Positions 51,752 to 60,178 of a DNA stretch of 64,000 nt are shown piece by piece. The translations under genes were made by a program, and so were the position numbers. The number at the start of each line of letters is the position of its first letter. The stretch's first letter is position 1. The DNA comes from SIG78 sp036677805. GTDB taxonomy: Bacteria; Verrucomicrobiota; Lentisphaeria; Victivallales; Victivallaceae. The stretch lies in the NCBI GenBank assembly GCA_036677805.1, contig JAVBVS010000015.1, forward strand, positions 62,001 through 126,000, in the 5' to 3' direction. Below the pieces are notes generated by a model. That model was not told where the DNA came from, did no database searches, and worked only from the letters and a program-made list of their open reading frames with translations.

Positions 51752-52873
51752 TCATCCCAACGTCATCTGGTCGAGCCGGAGGTTGCGGCAATGGTGCGCA
51801 TGGAGGAATTCCATGCCGTCGCCGGTCGGACGGAAGCGAACGTTGCTGAAATGAATATCTTCCGGTATGGTCTCGGCGCAACCGTCGATCCGGCAGGGTT
51901 CGGGCCCCGCAATCGTCAGATTGCTGAAGACAATTCCCTGAATCCGGCGGAGGCGGATGCCGGCTTCGACATTGATCCAGACCGGAATCCGTGTCGACTC
52001 GATGGTCAGGGAATCGAATGTCACGTCATGTAAATCCATATACCCGGAACACCCCTGTGCCAGATAACGGCGCGGATTGTTGATATTGATTCCATTGCCC
52101 TCGCCCCTGATCACCAGATTCGAGAAGCGGCAATGCCGGATGGTGTCGTCGGAGGGGCATCCCACGCGAATGCCCTGGCAGCGACTGTCGAGAACACAAT
52201 TGGTCACCGCGACATTTTCGCAAACCACCGGCTCGTCGGGATTCCGGCGGATCGCCCGCAAAATCAGGCAGTCGTCGCCGGTGCGGAAGAAGCTGTCGCT
52301 CACCGTGACCTCGGAGCAGCCGTCAATATCGAGGCCGTCGTTGTTGATCATCCGCTGGTCGCCCGCGACATGAATGCCGTGTACGCACACCCGATGACAA
52401 TCAATGAGCCACATCGTCCAGCCCGGCGAATCGATGAAATTCGCATCCTCGAGCCGCACATTGCGGCAGCGGAAAAACTGCACCATGCGCGGGCGCGGCC
52501 AAGCCGGTTTGGCGTAAAAACCGCCGGGTTGAACCGTCCGGTCATAGAATTCCGGCCCGGACCCGTTGATTTCGCCGGGGCCGGTAATGGCGATATTTTC
52601 GGCATCGCGGGCCCCGATCAGGAATTTCCGGCTGTTTTCCGGCTGGCGCGCGCCGAGGCGCGGATCGTCGAAGTCATCATAATCCTCGGGCCGGGACGAA
52701 CCGACCAGACGCGCCCCCGCGCTCAGGTGCAGTTCGACATTGCTTTGGAGCCACAGCGATCCGCCGCGATAAACTCCCGGCTCCAGCACCACGCGCCCGC
52801 CCCCCGCGCCATACGCCGCATCGATCGCCTGCTGCACTGCAAGTCCGGAATGTTCTTTTACAACAAAGTCCAT
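51752..52873 (-). CDS. GH28-type polygalacturonase-like enzyme, locus C
   Basis: A 373-residue parallel beta-helix protein of the GH28 fold. Catalytic-type motifs NNDGLDIDG (NTD-like), RTGDDCLIL (DD) and SRCQGIRVGC (in place of GHG) appear in the expected order, then NGININNPRRY. It would hydrolyse galacturonan or related pectic bonds. There is no signal peptide, so it is cytoplasmic and would act on imported oligosaccharides. In the third motif His is replaced by Gln, so activity on classical substrates is not certain. It ends the locus C operon, 69 bp after the ornithine-cyclodeaminase-family gene. Confidence 0.85.
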   Translation of the reverse strand: MDFVVKEHSGLAVQQAIDAAYGAGGGRVVLEPGVYRGGSLWLQSNVELHLSAGARLVGSSRPEDYDDFDDPRLGARQPENSRKFLIGARDAENIAITGPGEINGSGPEFYDRTVQPGGFYAKPAWPRPRMVQFFRCRNVRLEDANFIDSPGWTMWLIDCHRVCVHGIHVAGDQRMINNDGLDIDGCSEVTVSDSFFRTGDDCLILRAIRRNPDEPVVCENVAVTNCVLDSRCQGIRVGCPSDDTIRHCRFSNLVIRGEGNGININNPRRYLAQGCSGYMDLHDVTFDSLTIESTRIPVWINVEAGIRLRRIQGIVFSNLTIAGPEPCRIDGCAETIPEDIHFSNVRFRPTGDGMEFLHAHHCRNLRLDQMTLG

Positions 52874-52942
52874 TTTATCAATCCTTCAGCCCGTCTTGTT
52901 CGGGACCACCCGAAAGTTCCAATTCCACGTACCGTTTCATAT

Positions 52943-53935
52943 TCAATCATCCAATCTGACCTGAAGCCCGACCGCCTGCGCTTTGGCCGTACGGTAGACC
53001 TCCGCGGCGGCGAAAACATCATGCGCGCCCAGTCCCACCAGCACACAAAGAATTTTCTCCATATCGGAACCGCGGCCGACGGCCTTGCCCGCCACGATGA
53101 ATCCAAGCTCCGGATGCAGCGCGGTTTCCGGAATTCGGCCCGATTCCACCAGATGCTTGATTTCGCCGCGATGCGCCGCCTGTCCGACGCTGTCGACAAC
53201 GATTTTATCGAAGCTCAGCAGGGCATCGCCGTCAGCCTGCTGACAGGAGCCCATGCCGAGCATCAGCACCCCCGGCAGGAGCCACTCCTTGCGGATGAAC
53301 GGTCGTGAAGCCGTGGTCAGAAGCACCGCCGCCGCCGTGTCGGTCGTGGTCCGAACCGGAATGTGGTAGTTTTCTTCCAGTTCTTCGCGGAATGCGGCAA
53401 GGCGCTTCGCGGAAATGTCCGCTGCGGTGATCCGGGCTTCCGGGAAGAAGCCGTGAATCGAAACCGCCGCAGTTTTGCCCTGCGTGCCCGCACCGACCAC
53501 GACAACTTGGCGCATATCCTTTTTCGCCAGATACTTCACCGCCACCGCCGCCGAAGCGCCGGTACGCCAATCGGAAATATAGGTGCCGTCCATCACCGCC
53601 AGAGTATCGCCGTTTTCCGGTTCGGTCAGCACCACGAGTCCACGAATATAGGGCAACCCTTCGGCGGGATTGCGCTGATAGCCGCCGATCCATTTGATTC
53701 CGGCGGCGTTTTGCGGGACGATGAAAGCCGGCATGGCATTGTTCCACGAATCGAAGCCGCTACGTGTCATATCAAGATGAATTTTGGACGGCATGACTAC
53801 ATTTTCGTTGCCCCATTCCCGGAACACAGTTTCGATCATGGCGTTGAATTTCGAGTACGGCATCAGTTGTCTGACCTGGCTGTGCGTAAGCACCAGCGTC
53901 GAACCGTTCGTCATTTTTTTCTCCATCCGCTTCAT
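52943..53935 (-). CDS. Ornithine cyclodeaminase/mu-crystallin family protein, locus C
   Basis: A 330-residue enzyme. NAD(P)-binding Rossmann motif VVVVGAGTQGKTAAVSIHGF at about residue 145, preceded by GTYISDWRTGASAAVAVKYLA, the usual OCD/mu-crystallin signature with the Arg/Thr/Gly/Ala pattern; substrate-side residues KIHLDM and IKWIGG lie in the first half. Members include ornithine cyclodeaminase, alanine dehydrogenases and ketimine reductases. The start is translationally coupled to the prepilin-like gene (ATGA overlap). The reaction here is unknown; reduction of an imine or a keto acid is likely by family. Confidence 0.85.
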   Translation of the reverse strand: MKRMEKKMTNGSTLVLTHSQVRQLMPYSKFNAMIETVFREWGNENVVMPSKIHLDMTRSGFDSWNNAMPAFIVPQNAAGIKWIGGYQRNPAEGLPYIRGLVVLTEPENGDTLAVMDGTYISDWRTGASAAVAVKYLAKKDMRQVVVVGAGTQGKTAAVSIHGFFPEARITAADISAKRLAAFREELEENYHIPVRTTTDTAAAVLLTTASRPFIRKEWLLPGVLMLGMGSCQQADGDALLSFDKIVVDSVGQAAHRGEIKHLVESGRIPETALHPELGFIVAGKAVGRGSDMEKILCVLVGLGAHDVFAAAEVYRTAKAQAVGLQVRLDD

Positions 53936-54696
53936 TGCGCCAATCCTGCCCGCCAGCAGTTTTCGAAGTCATAGGGCTTGCCGGCCGCAATCGCGGCATA
54001 AAGTCCGTCGATCGCCGCAGAGGTTCCCATGCCCTTATTGCCGATCACCGCGCCGACATGGCCGTCGCTGTAGAGAATATTGCAGCTGCCACCGTGCAAG
54101 GGCGTCAAAACTCCGGTATTGCTGGAGTTCTGCCAATTGGCCAGATAAAATCCGTAGGGATAACCGGTGGAATTCACCACCGCGTCCCCGGTCAGAATCA
54201 GCTTGTCGGGCAGCGTAATGTCGCCACGGGTATATGGTTTGCTCTGATAGGGCTCGCCGCCGCCGCGGCGACACCCCGCCGGCCACATATAATTGTAGCC
54301 GTAAGAAGGAAACTGCCAGATCCAGCCTTTGGAATTGAGATTGTAGGTGCCGCCGCGACTGCTCCAGTTGTAAGTCGGATGCAGCGCCCCCGAAGGACAG
54401 ACATAGATCATGCTGTTGGCATCAACATAGTTGCTGTCCGGACCGCCAAGCAGATAAGTCCATGGGGTACCGTAGTCGACGGGGTCTTTGTACTGGGCGA
54501 TCGGAAAGTAATCATTGTTGTGATCGCTGTAAAGCGACATGCCGAGGCCGATCTGCTTGAGGTTGCTCATGCAGTTGGCGGAGCGTGCCCGTTCCCGTGC
54601 CGCCGACAATGACGGCAGCAGCATGGCCGCCAGAATGGCGATGATGGCGATTACCACGAGAAGTTCAATGAGTGTAAATCCGTTGCGTTGCTTCAT
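53932..54696 (-). CDS. Prepilin-like secreted protein (H-X9-DG type), locus C
   Basis: A 254-residue protein with leader MKQRNG and FTLIELLVVIAIIAILAAML; this copy has the canonical Gly before the cut site. AARERARSANCMSNLKQIG follows the helix. The C-terminal motif is canonical: HGGSCNILYSDG (H-X9-DG). The body is rich in Tyr, Trp, Asn and Gly. Start at 54696 has AGGAAAGG upstream. Its stop overlaps the ATG of the ornithine-cyclodeaminase-family gene (ATGA), so a secreted pilin-like protein and a cytoplasmic enzyme are translationally coupled, which is unusual. Confidence 0.92.
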   Translation of the reverse strand: MKQRNGFTLIELLVVIAIIAILAAMLLPSLSAARERARSANCMSNLKQIGLGMSLYSDHNNDYFPIAQYKDPVDYGTPWTYLLGGPDSNYVDANSMIYVCPSGALHPTYNWSSRGGTYNLNSKGWIWQFPSYGYNYMWPAGCRRGGGEPYQSKPYTRGDITLPDKLILTGDAVVNSTGYPYGFYLANWQNSSNTGVLTPLHGGSCNILYSDGHVGAVIGNKGMGTSAAIDGLYAAIAAGKPYDFENCWRAGLAQ

Positions 54697-54729
54697 ATTT
54701 CGACCTTTCCTGTTGGGTTGATTCATCTT

Positions 54730-57700
54730 CTATTGCCAAAGTTCCATTTCACCGATATCCAATGTCCCGGAAACGCCTTCCAGCCGGACGCTCCACTGCG
54801 CGGCGGTCGCCGCTTCGGGCAGTGTCAGCACCGTTTCGCATACCTCGGCTGGATCGCCGCGAAACGGGAATTCGTGCGCCGCGTCGTTGACGATCACGAC
54901 CGCCTTCGTCCATGTGCCCCGGCTCCAGAGTTTGATGGTCCGGATCGTCACCGGAGCGGCAAAAGTGAAATCGACCGTTACTATCGCCGTATTTTTCCAC
55001 GCATCAATCCAGTCGCCCCAGCCGCTTTTGCCAAGCTCGATGTTGCCGCCCTGAACCGCACGCGGCCGGTCGGTAAGCCGTCCCTTGGCGAACGGAATCG
55101 CAGTATTCCCCGGATCGCCCGCCATCGGAGCGGGAGTCACCCGATAACTGCCCTCCGTCTCACCGCCGGGAATGCTCTGAAACTCGAACTTGCGCCAATA
55201 TCCCGCATTGCCGGTCAGGCAGACGCCGACAAGTTCCGGCGGCGGCACAAGCAAACTCGAAGGCAGCCGAAAACGCCAGATGTCCTGTCCGGTTTGGGCC
55301 CCGGTCCCGGCGGCGAATTCCCGGAAGAAATTGCGCCATGCCGTATCGCCCGCCAGTTTCACGTCGCCCGGACAAACCCCGAAGGTGATAACCTTGCCCT
55401 TGCCGAAATGATTTTCAATTACCGCGGCAGAACCGTTGTCATAGATTCCGATCACCTTGGCGCCCGCTTCCGGCGAAAGTGTCGCGGCATTCAGCCCGCT
55501 GACCGGCAATTTGAGCTTGCCATAAACGATATTCCGGGCATCCCGGCAGGGAGTCATGGATTTTATCCCGGTAAACTTCCGGTCCGTCGTGCCGCCGTCC
55601 GGCATCCGGGTGAAAGCTGCGGGGTTCAGCAGCAGAAGCGTGCCGCCATCCTCCACATACTTCCGCAGTGCCGCCACCGCTTCCGGCGCAACGAATTCGT
55701 TTTCGATACTCGCAATAAACCGATACCGGTTTAAGTTCTTCAAAGTATTTTCATTGATAAACTTGTACCATACGCCCGCGCCATAGGCCAGAAACCCGTG
55801 GAGATGCACGTCGCGGCGCGGCGTTCCCTTGATCGCCAATCCGCAATACCCGCGCAACGCATCAGTTCCGGTAAAGACCGCGCAATCGTCTTCGGGCCTG
55901 GCCAGATACGGCATGGCGTTCAGGGTCCGGGTGGCGGCCATTTCGGCCTGATAGCGTTCCGGTGCGCCATAACGCTCGGTGTGCAGATATTTTTTACCGG
56001 AACGCCGCCCCTGAGTATCGTCCAGATACCAGTGAAATCCGGTGGCGCCGCCGCGAATGGCGGCGGACAATTCTTCAAGCACTTCATCCGGCGTGAAACT
56101 CGCACCATACTCTTCCACATGAGGACAGGGCCACATATTTTCCGCACCGGTCAGATCGGCCACATATTTGGTGGCAAAACCGAAACTGTCGATCACCGGA
56201 GAACGCGAAGGATAGAGTTGGCGGGTGGCAATGTCGAAGGTGCCGGACCAGTCGGAAAAACTGTAGATCGTATTTTGCCCATCGATCGGATCATCGGAAA
56301 TCACCACAATCGCAGGATTGATCGACTTCACCAGTTTATACGCCTCGCGATAGACACTCACCAGTTCGTCGTTGAGCCAGCGCCGGAAAGCAATCCAGGC
56401 CGCCGGATCGCTTTCGTGTTCCGAACTTGGGATTCCGTATTTACCGTGTCCATAGCGACTTTTGATCGCCGCATCGATGGCCTTGACGCCCGGATGCTCG
56501 GAGTGTCTCGCAGCGAATTCGACCAGGTCCTTCTCGATTTGCTCGCTGTTTTCGTCACCCCAGCAGACCGCCTTGAGATAGGGGGTGAACTGTTTGATCT
56601 CCGACAGCTTTTCCAGATATTTCTTCCGGACCTCCGGCAACACAAAGACATTATGAGGTTCGCTTCCGGGCAATTCCTCGTCCAGAATCCGCACCCGATG
56701 GATCAAAGGCGGCATCCGGACATCCAGCGATTTTCCGCTCAGCAACCGTTCGCACAATACCGAGTTGTAATAGGCTCCCCAGCGGGCATCGGCCATTTCC
56801 TTTTCGAATTCATCCGACCGGTATTCCAGACCGAACTGCAGCGCAAAGGTCTGCATGGGGGCAATATCGAATGGCGGCAAACCGAACGGCCAGACAATTG
56901 CCGCAAACGGAAATTCGGTGTTGAGTTTGTCGCTCCACAATTCCTTGAAAAGCGGGCTGGGCGTAGTCATGGTCAACGCGCTCCGCGTCACCGCCTGATT
57001 CAACGCATAGGCATTGCGATATTCCGGCTCCTCGCTTTTTTCGGGAAACACTTTCAGAAGCAGCAGTTTGACATCGCCGTTCGGAAGTTTGGTACGGTAT
57101 TCAAACTCCAGCGGAGCGCCAGGCTTCAGGTCCGATTGAAAATCTCGCAATTTTTTACCGGCAGCATCTTGCAACTCCAGCTGAATCCGGCGGATTTTCC
57201 GATCGCCGGAGACATTGGCCATCACCAGTTTGCGCACCGGACCACTGCCCAGTTCCCGGATTGCGAAACCCGGCGCAACGCCCGTGCCCGCCAGGCGCAT
57301 CTCTTTCAGCCGCGAAGGGTCGGAAAAGCCGCCGGACCCCATGCCCCAGCTCGAATATTCCGGCACTTTGCCCTGCCGCTCCCTTCCGAAATTGAAGCGC
57401 CAAAGTTCCGCGCCGCCGGGATTCATGCTCAGATCGGCGAGCGGAATCGCGACTTCCGCCACCCAATGATCATCGTAGACTTTGCACGCCGTGCGAATCC
57501 CGCTGTTGAATCCGGTATCTTCACTCAGCGCATCGTAAACAATGCCGTCGGCGTTGACCGCAAAATGATAAAGCCCGTCACTATCGGAACCGAACGGATT
57601 GATGAATATTTCCACACAGTCGTCACTGTAAATGGCATTGTCGCGTTCTTCGGCATGCTGGAACTTTCGTCGCATCTGCTTCACCGCCCTCTCCCGACAG

Positions 57701-57951
57701 TCGAATGCAATATACAGATTGTCCGCGTCGCGTCCCGCCCATACCGCCGTCGGTTCACTCGGGACCTTCCCCGGGCCCAGTGTGCGCAGTTCGCCATGCC
57801 AGGCGCGACTCCATTCGGGACCAGCAACAGAACCATCCAACTCGATTGGTCCGATAAACGGTATCACAGTCGGCTGTCCGGCTCCCGACACAGTCAGAAC
57901 CATCCCGAAAACCGCCAGCATTCCTGTCTTTCTCCAACATCCGAAATTCAT
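54730..57951 (-). CDS. Large secreted CBM9-like/hydrolase-like protein, locus C
   Basis: A 1073-residue protein with a signal peptide (about 24 residues, ending SGAGQ). Residues about 30-225: CBM9-like domain (IELDGSVAGPEWSRAW, LYIAFDCRERAVKQM, SDDCVEIFINPF). Residues about 320-690: TIM-barrel-like, with FHWYLDDTQGRRSG and AVCWGDENSEQIEKD. Residues about 700-900: a Rossmann-like domain as in GH42 middle domains (GGTLLLLNPAAF, GKGKVITFGVCPG). C-terminal about 170 residues: discoidin-like beta domain. No CAZy family assigned. Its ATG overlaps the stop of the GntR-type gene (ATGA). It differs in detail from the locus B protein, but the domain order is similar. Confidence 0.8.
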   Translation of the reverse strand: MNFGCWRKTGMLAVFGMVLTVSGAGQPTVIPFIGPIELDGSVAGPEWSRAWHGELRTLGPGKVPSEPTAVWAGRDADNLYIAFDCRERAVKQMRRKFQHAEERDNAIYSDDCVEIFINPFGSDSDGLYHFAVNADGIVYDALSEDTGFNSGIRTACKVYDDHWVAEVAIPLADLSMNPGGAELWRFNFGRERQGKVPEYSSWGMGSGGFSDPSRLKEMRLAGTGVAPGFAIRELGSGPVRKLVMANVSGDRKIRRIQLELQDAAGKKLRDFQSDLKPGAPLEFEYRTKLPNGDVKLLLLKVFPEKSEEPEYRNAYALNQAVTRSALTMTTPSPLFKELWSDKLNTEFPFAAIVWPFGLPPFDIAPMQTFALQFGLEYRSDEFEKEMADARWGAYYNSVLCERLLSGKSLDVRMPPLIHRVRILDEELPGSEPHNVFVLPEVRKKYLEKLSEIKQFTPYLKAVCWGDENSEQIEKDLVEFAARHSEHPGVKAIDAAIKSRYGHGKYGIPSSEHESDPAAWIAFRRWLNDELVSVYREAYKLVKSINPAIVVISDDPIDGQNTIYSFSDWSGTFDIATRQLYPSRSPVIDSFGFATKYVADLTGAENMWPCPHVEEYGASFTPDEVLEELSAAIRGGATGFHWYLDDTQGRRSGKKYLHTERYGAPERYQAEMAATRTLNAMPYLARPEDDCAVFTGTDALRGYCGLAIKGTPRRDVHLHGFLAYGAGVWYKFINENTLKNLNRYRFIASIENEFVAPEAVAALRKYVEDGGTLLLLNPAAFTRMPDGGTTDRKFTGIKSMTPCRDARNIVYGKLKLPVSGLNAATLSPEAGAKVIGIYDNGSAAVIENHFGKGKVITFGVCPGDVKLAGDTAWRNFFREFAAGTGAQTGQDIWRFRLPSSLLVPPPELVGVCLTGNAGYWRKFEFQSIPGGETEGSYRVTPAPMAGDPGNTAIPFAKGRLTDRPRAVQGGNIELGKSGWGDWIDAWKNTAIVTVDFTFAAPVTIRTIKLWSRGTWTKAVVIVNDAAHEFPFRGDPAEVCETVLTLPEAATAAQWSVRLEGVSGTLDIGEMELWQ

Positions 57952-59078
57952 CGCGTCGCCTCATCTTTAATTGTAATATGTTTTATGCTTTCGCGTTCCA
58001 GCAATTCAAAACCGATCTCGGGCGGCGGCAGTTTGCCCGTCACGCCCGACACCAGATAATCGACCGCCGCGCGCCCCCGTTCCCGCAACCGCAGGTCGAT
58101 CGTCGCCAACGGCGGAGTCAGAAACGCGCTCCCCGCCGCCGCCCCGTATCCCATCAGGGAAACATCCTCCGGCACCCGGATTCCCAGACGGGTCAGTGCC
58201 GCCAGCACCCAGATTGCATAATGGTCGTTGTAACAGAAAATCGCGGTCGGCGTCATCCGCTCCAGCACCCCCGCCACCGCCTCGCCGACACTTTTTTCCG
58301 TTTCATCCGCAGTCATGAACAACGGTGCCGCCAGATCGGTCAGCGCACGATATTCATAGGGACTCAGTTCATGCAGATCGTCGCCGCCAAAGGGGCCGAT
58401 GAATGCCACCAGCCGGTGCCCATGGGCGCGAAAACAGCGCAACGCCGTCACCATCGCCGGGCGGATCGGATTGTCCAGGGTCAGAAACGGTTCCAGTATC
58501 GCATCCGTGTCCGATCCGAACGGCAGCAGCACCGGAAGCTGCAATTCCCGCAACAGGGCAATTTCCGGTTCGTCGCCGCGATAGCTGTGATTGGGCACGA
58601 TCACCCCGGTCAGGCCGCCGGAACGCCCCAGTTCCGCGGCTTTTTTGGGGTCGAAACAATGGCAGAATACCTCCATCTGGATCGTCTGCAATTCCACCTG
58701 AAGTTCGCCCGCCCGGGCTTCCACGCCGGCCATGATCGGCACACCGGAAGAAGACTCGCTCATTTCCCGGGGCGGCAGCAATAATAGTTTGTGTTTCAGA
58801 TGACGGGGCGAGGGCGCGGCTTCGATCATTGCCGATGCCTCATCCGGGCGCTCGTACGGGCCATTGTAGCAAATAAAGGTTCCCTGGCCGCGGATACGGC
58901 GGATCAAGTTGCGCGCTTCGAGTTTTTCCAGTGCGGCACGCAAGGTCACGCGGCCGATGCCCAGTTCCGCCGCCAATCGGCTTTCCACCGGCAGCCGGCA
59001 ACCGTCGGGCAATTCGCCACGCATGATCTTATCCCGCAGCAATACATAAGCATGCTCGTTTTTGAACGTCGGGGTCAT
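57948..59078 (-). CDS. GntR/LacI hybrid transcriptional regulator, locus C
   Basis: A 376-residue regulator. Residues 1-75: GntR winged helix (DGCRLPVESRLAAELGIGRVT then LEKLEARNLIRRIRGQGTFIC). Residues 95-376: LacI-type sugar-binding domain (GLTGVIVPNHSYRGDEPE, MTPTAIFCYNDHYAIWVLAA, EDVSLMGYG). It begins the locus C operon and its stop overlaps the next start by 4 bp. Start at 59078 fits the promoter (leader about 47 nt); an upstream Met at 59111 would leave only about 14 nt. Confidence 0.92.
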   Translation of the reverse strand: MTPTFKNEHAYVLLRDKIMRGELPDGCRLPVESRLAAELGIGRVTLRAALEKLEARNLIRRIRGQGTFICYNGPYERPDEASAMIEAAPSPRHLKHKLLLLPPREMSESSSGVPIMAGVEARAGELQVELQTIQMEVFCHCFDPKKAAELGRSGGLTGVIVPNHSYRGDEPEIALLRELQLPVLLPFGSDTDAILEPFLTLDNPIRPAMVTALRCFRAHGHRLVAFIGPFGGDDLHELSPYEYRALTDLAAPLFMTADETEKSVGEAVAGVLERMTPTAIFCYNDHYAIWVLAALTRLGIRVPEDVSLMGYGAAAGSAFLTPPLATIDLRLRERGRAAVDYLVSGVTGKLPPPEIGFELLERESIKHITIKDEATR

Positions 59079-59131
59079 CTGCTCAAGTCCTATTATGGTT
59101 CTATTTTTCAAGTTTTATCTTGATATTACTA

Positions 59132-59160
59132 AGTATACCTGAGAAAAAATCCATTGTCAA
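59132..59160 (-). promoter_or_regulatory. Promoter of the locus C operon
   Basis: TTGACA (59160-59155), 17 bp, TATACT (59137-59132), near-consensus. A GTATAC palindrome sits on the -10. Confidence 0.8.
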
Positions 59161-59280
59161 GGAGTTAGTCTGAAAAAAAGTAAAAAAACATGGCGAATAT
59201 GTTAAAAAACAACAAATTTCAACTACCCACAAGCCCCCTTGAACAAGGACAGACGAACGGCGAAGAAGAGTTTTTACAGC

Positions 59281-60030
59281 TCAAACCAGACGCAAGTCAA
59301 GTTCATGACGGCCGAGCAACTGGCGATCGAGTTCGCGCAGACCGCGGTCGGTAACCAGGATATCGGCCTCGGCAACATCCAGAAATTTGACCATGCTTTT
59401 GCGCCGGAACTTGGTGCTTTCGGTCACCACGATCACATGGTCGGCGATCTCGGCCGAAATCCGCTCCAGATTGGCCAGATTCAAATCGGTGGTGAAAAAT
59501 CCGGCGTCGGCATCGGCCCCGTCACACCCGGAAATCAGATAATTCACATGGTATTGGCGCAGATTGGTCTCGGTCAACGGCCCCAAAAGATCAAGCGAAT
59601 TGCTGCGCAACTCGCCTCCCAGCAGGATCACCTGACTGCGGCTCTGGAACAGCGCCGACGCCACCGGCAGCGAATAGGTCAGCACCGTCAATTCGGCATT
59701 GAGCGCCGCCAGCACCTGGGCGCAGGCCAGCGTCGTCGTGCCCGCGCTCAGCAAGATGACATCGCGCGGCGACAGGATATCGGCCAGTTCCCGGGCCAGG
59801 CGGTGTTTCATGCTCGGCCGGCTGGCGTCATAGTGCATCTCCGGCAGTTTCTGACGCGGAATGGCGCCATTCTTCACCTGAAAGACATATCCATTCTGCT
59901 CCAGCATCCGGAAATCGCGGCGAATGGTCATGGGGGTCACCCCGAAGTGTTGAGCCGCCTCGGCAATCTTAAGGAATCCACTGCGGTTGAGTTCGGTCAG
60001 AATCTGGGAGAGACGCTCATTCATCGCCAT
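59281..60030 (-). CDS. DeoR-family transcriptional regulator
   Basis: A 249-residue DeoR-type repressor. Helix-turn-helix: LKIAEAAQHFGVTPMTIRRDF; sugar-phosphate-sensing domain of the ribose-isomerase-like fold: DVILLSAGTTTLACAQVL, LTVLTYSLPVASAL, VILLGGELRSNSLDLLGPLT, and GCDGADADAGFFT. Such regulators respond to phosphorylated sugars. It is divergent from the aminotransferase/oxidoreductase cassette 2 genes, which it probably controls. A palindrome TGTTAA-AAA-TTAACA lies 8 bp upstream of its start, and a 13/15 match is found after its stop at 59200-59214. Confidence 0.92.
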   Translation of the reverse strand: MAMNERLSQILTELNRSGFLKIAEAAQHFGVTPMTIRRDFRMLEQNGYVFQVKNGAIPRQKLPEMHYDASRPSMKHRLARELADILSPRDVILLSAGTTTLACAQVLAALNAELTVLTYSLPVASALFQSRSQVILLGGELRSNSLDLLGPLTETNLRQYHVNYLISGCDGADADAGFFTTDLNLANLERISAEIADHVIVVTESTKFRRKSMVKFLDVAEADILVTDRGLRELDRQLLGRHELDLRLV

Positions 60031-60037
60031 TCGCTTT

Positions 60038-60125
60038 TGTTAAAAATTAACACAGAAATCATTCAAAAAGAAATCTTTTCATCTGAGTCCACTTGTAATT
60101 TAGCATAAAATCGGGTAATTGTAAA
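60038..60125 (-). promoter_or_regulatory. DeoR promoter and candidate operator
   Basis: TTTACA (60125-60120), 17 bp, TAAATT (60102-60097) with an extended TGC. TGTTAA/TTAACA with a 3-bp spacer at 60038-60052 lies between the start point and the ATG. No convincing plus-strand promoter for the aminotransferase was found in the same interval. Confidence 0.6.
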
Positions 60126-60178
60126 GTAATCTCTAACGATATTTTTTCACAAGTTCATTTTTTTTGGAGAATGTATCA

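Noticed and set aside
55798..58059. 753-codon plus-strand frame over the locus C secreted protein
   Set aside because: Antisense shadow; it has no recognisable domain while the minus-strand protein shows signal peptide and CBM9-like motifs.
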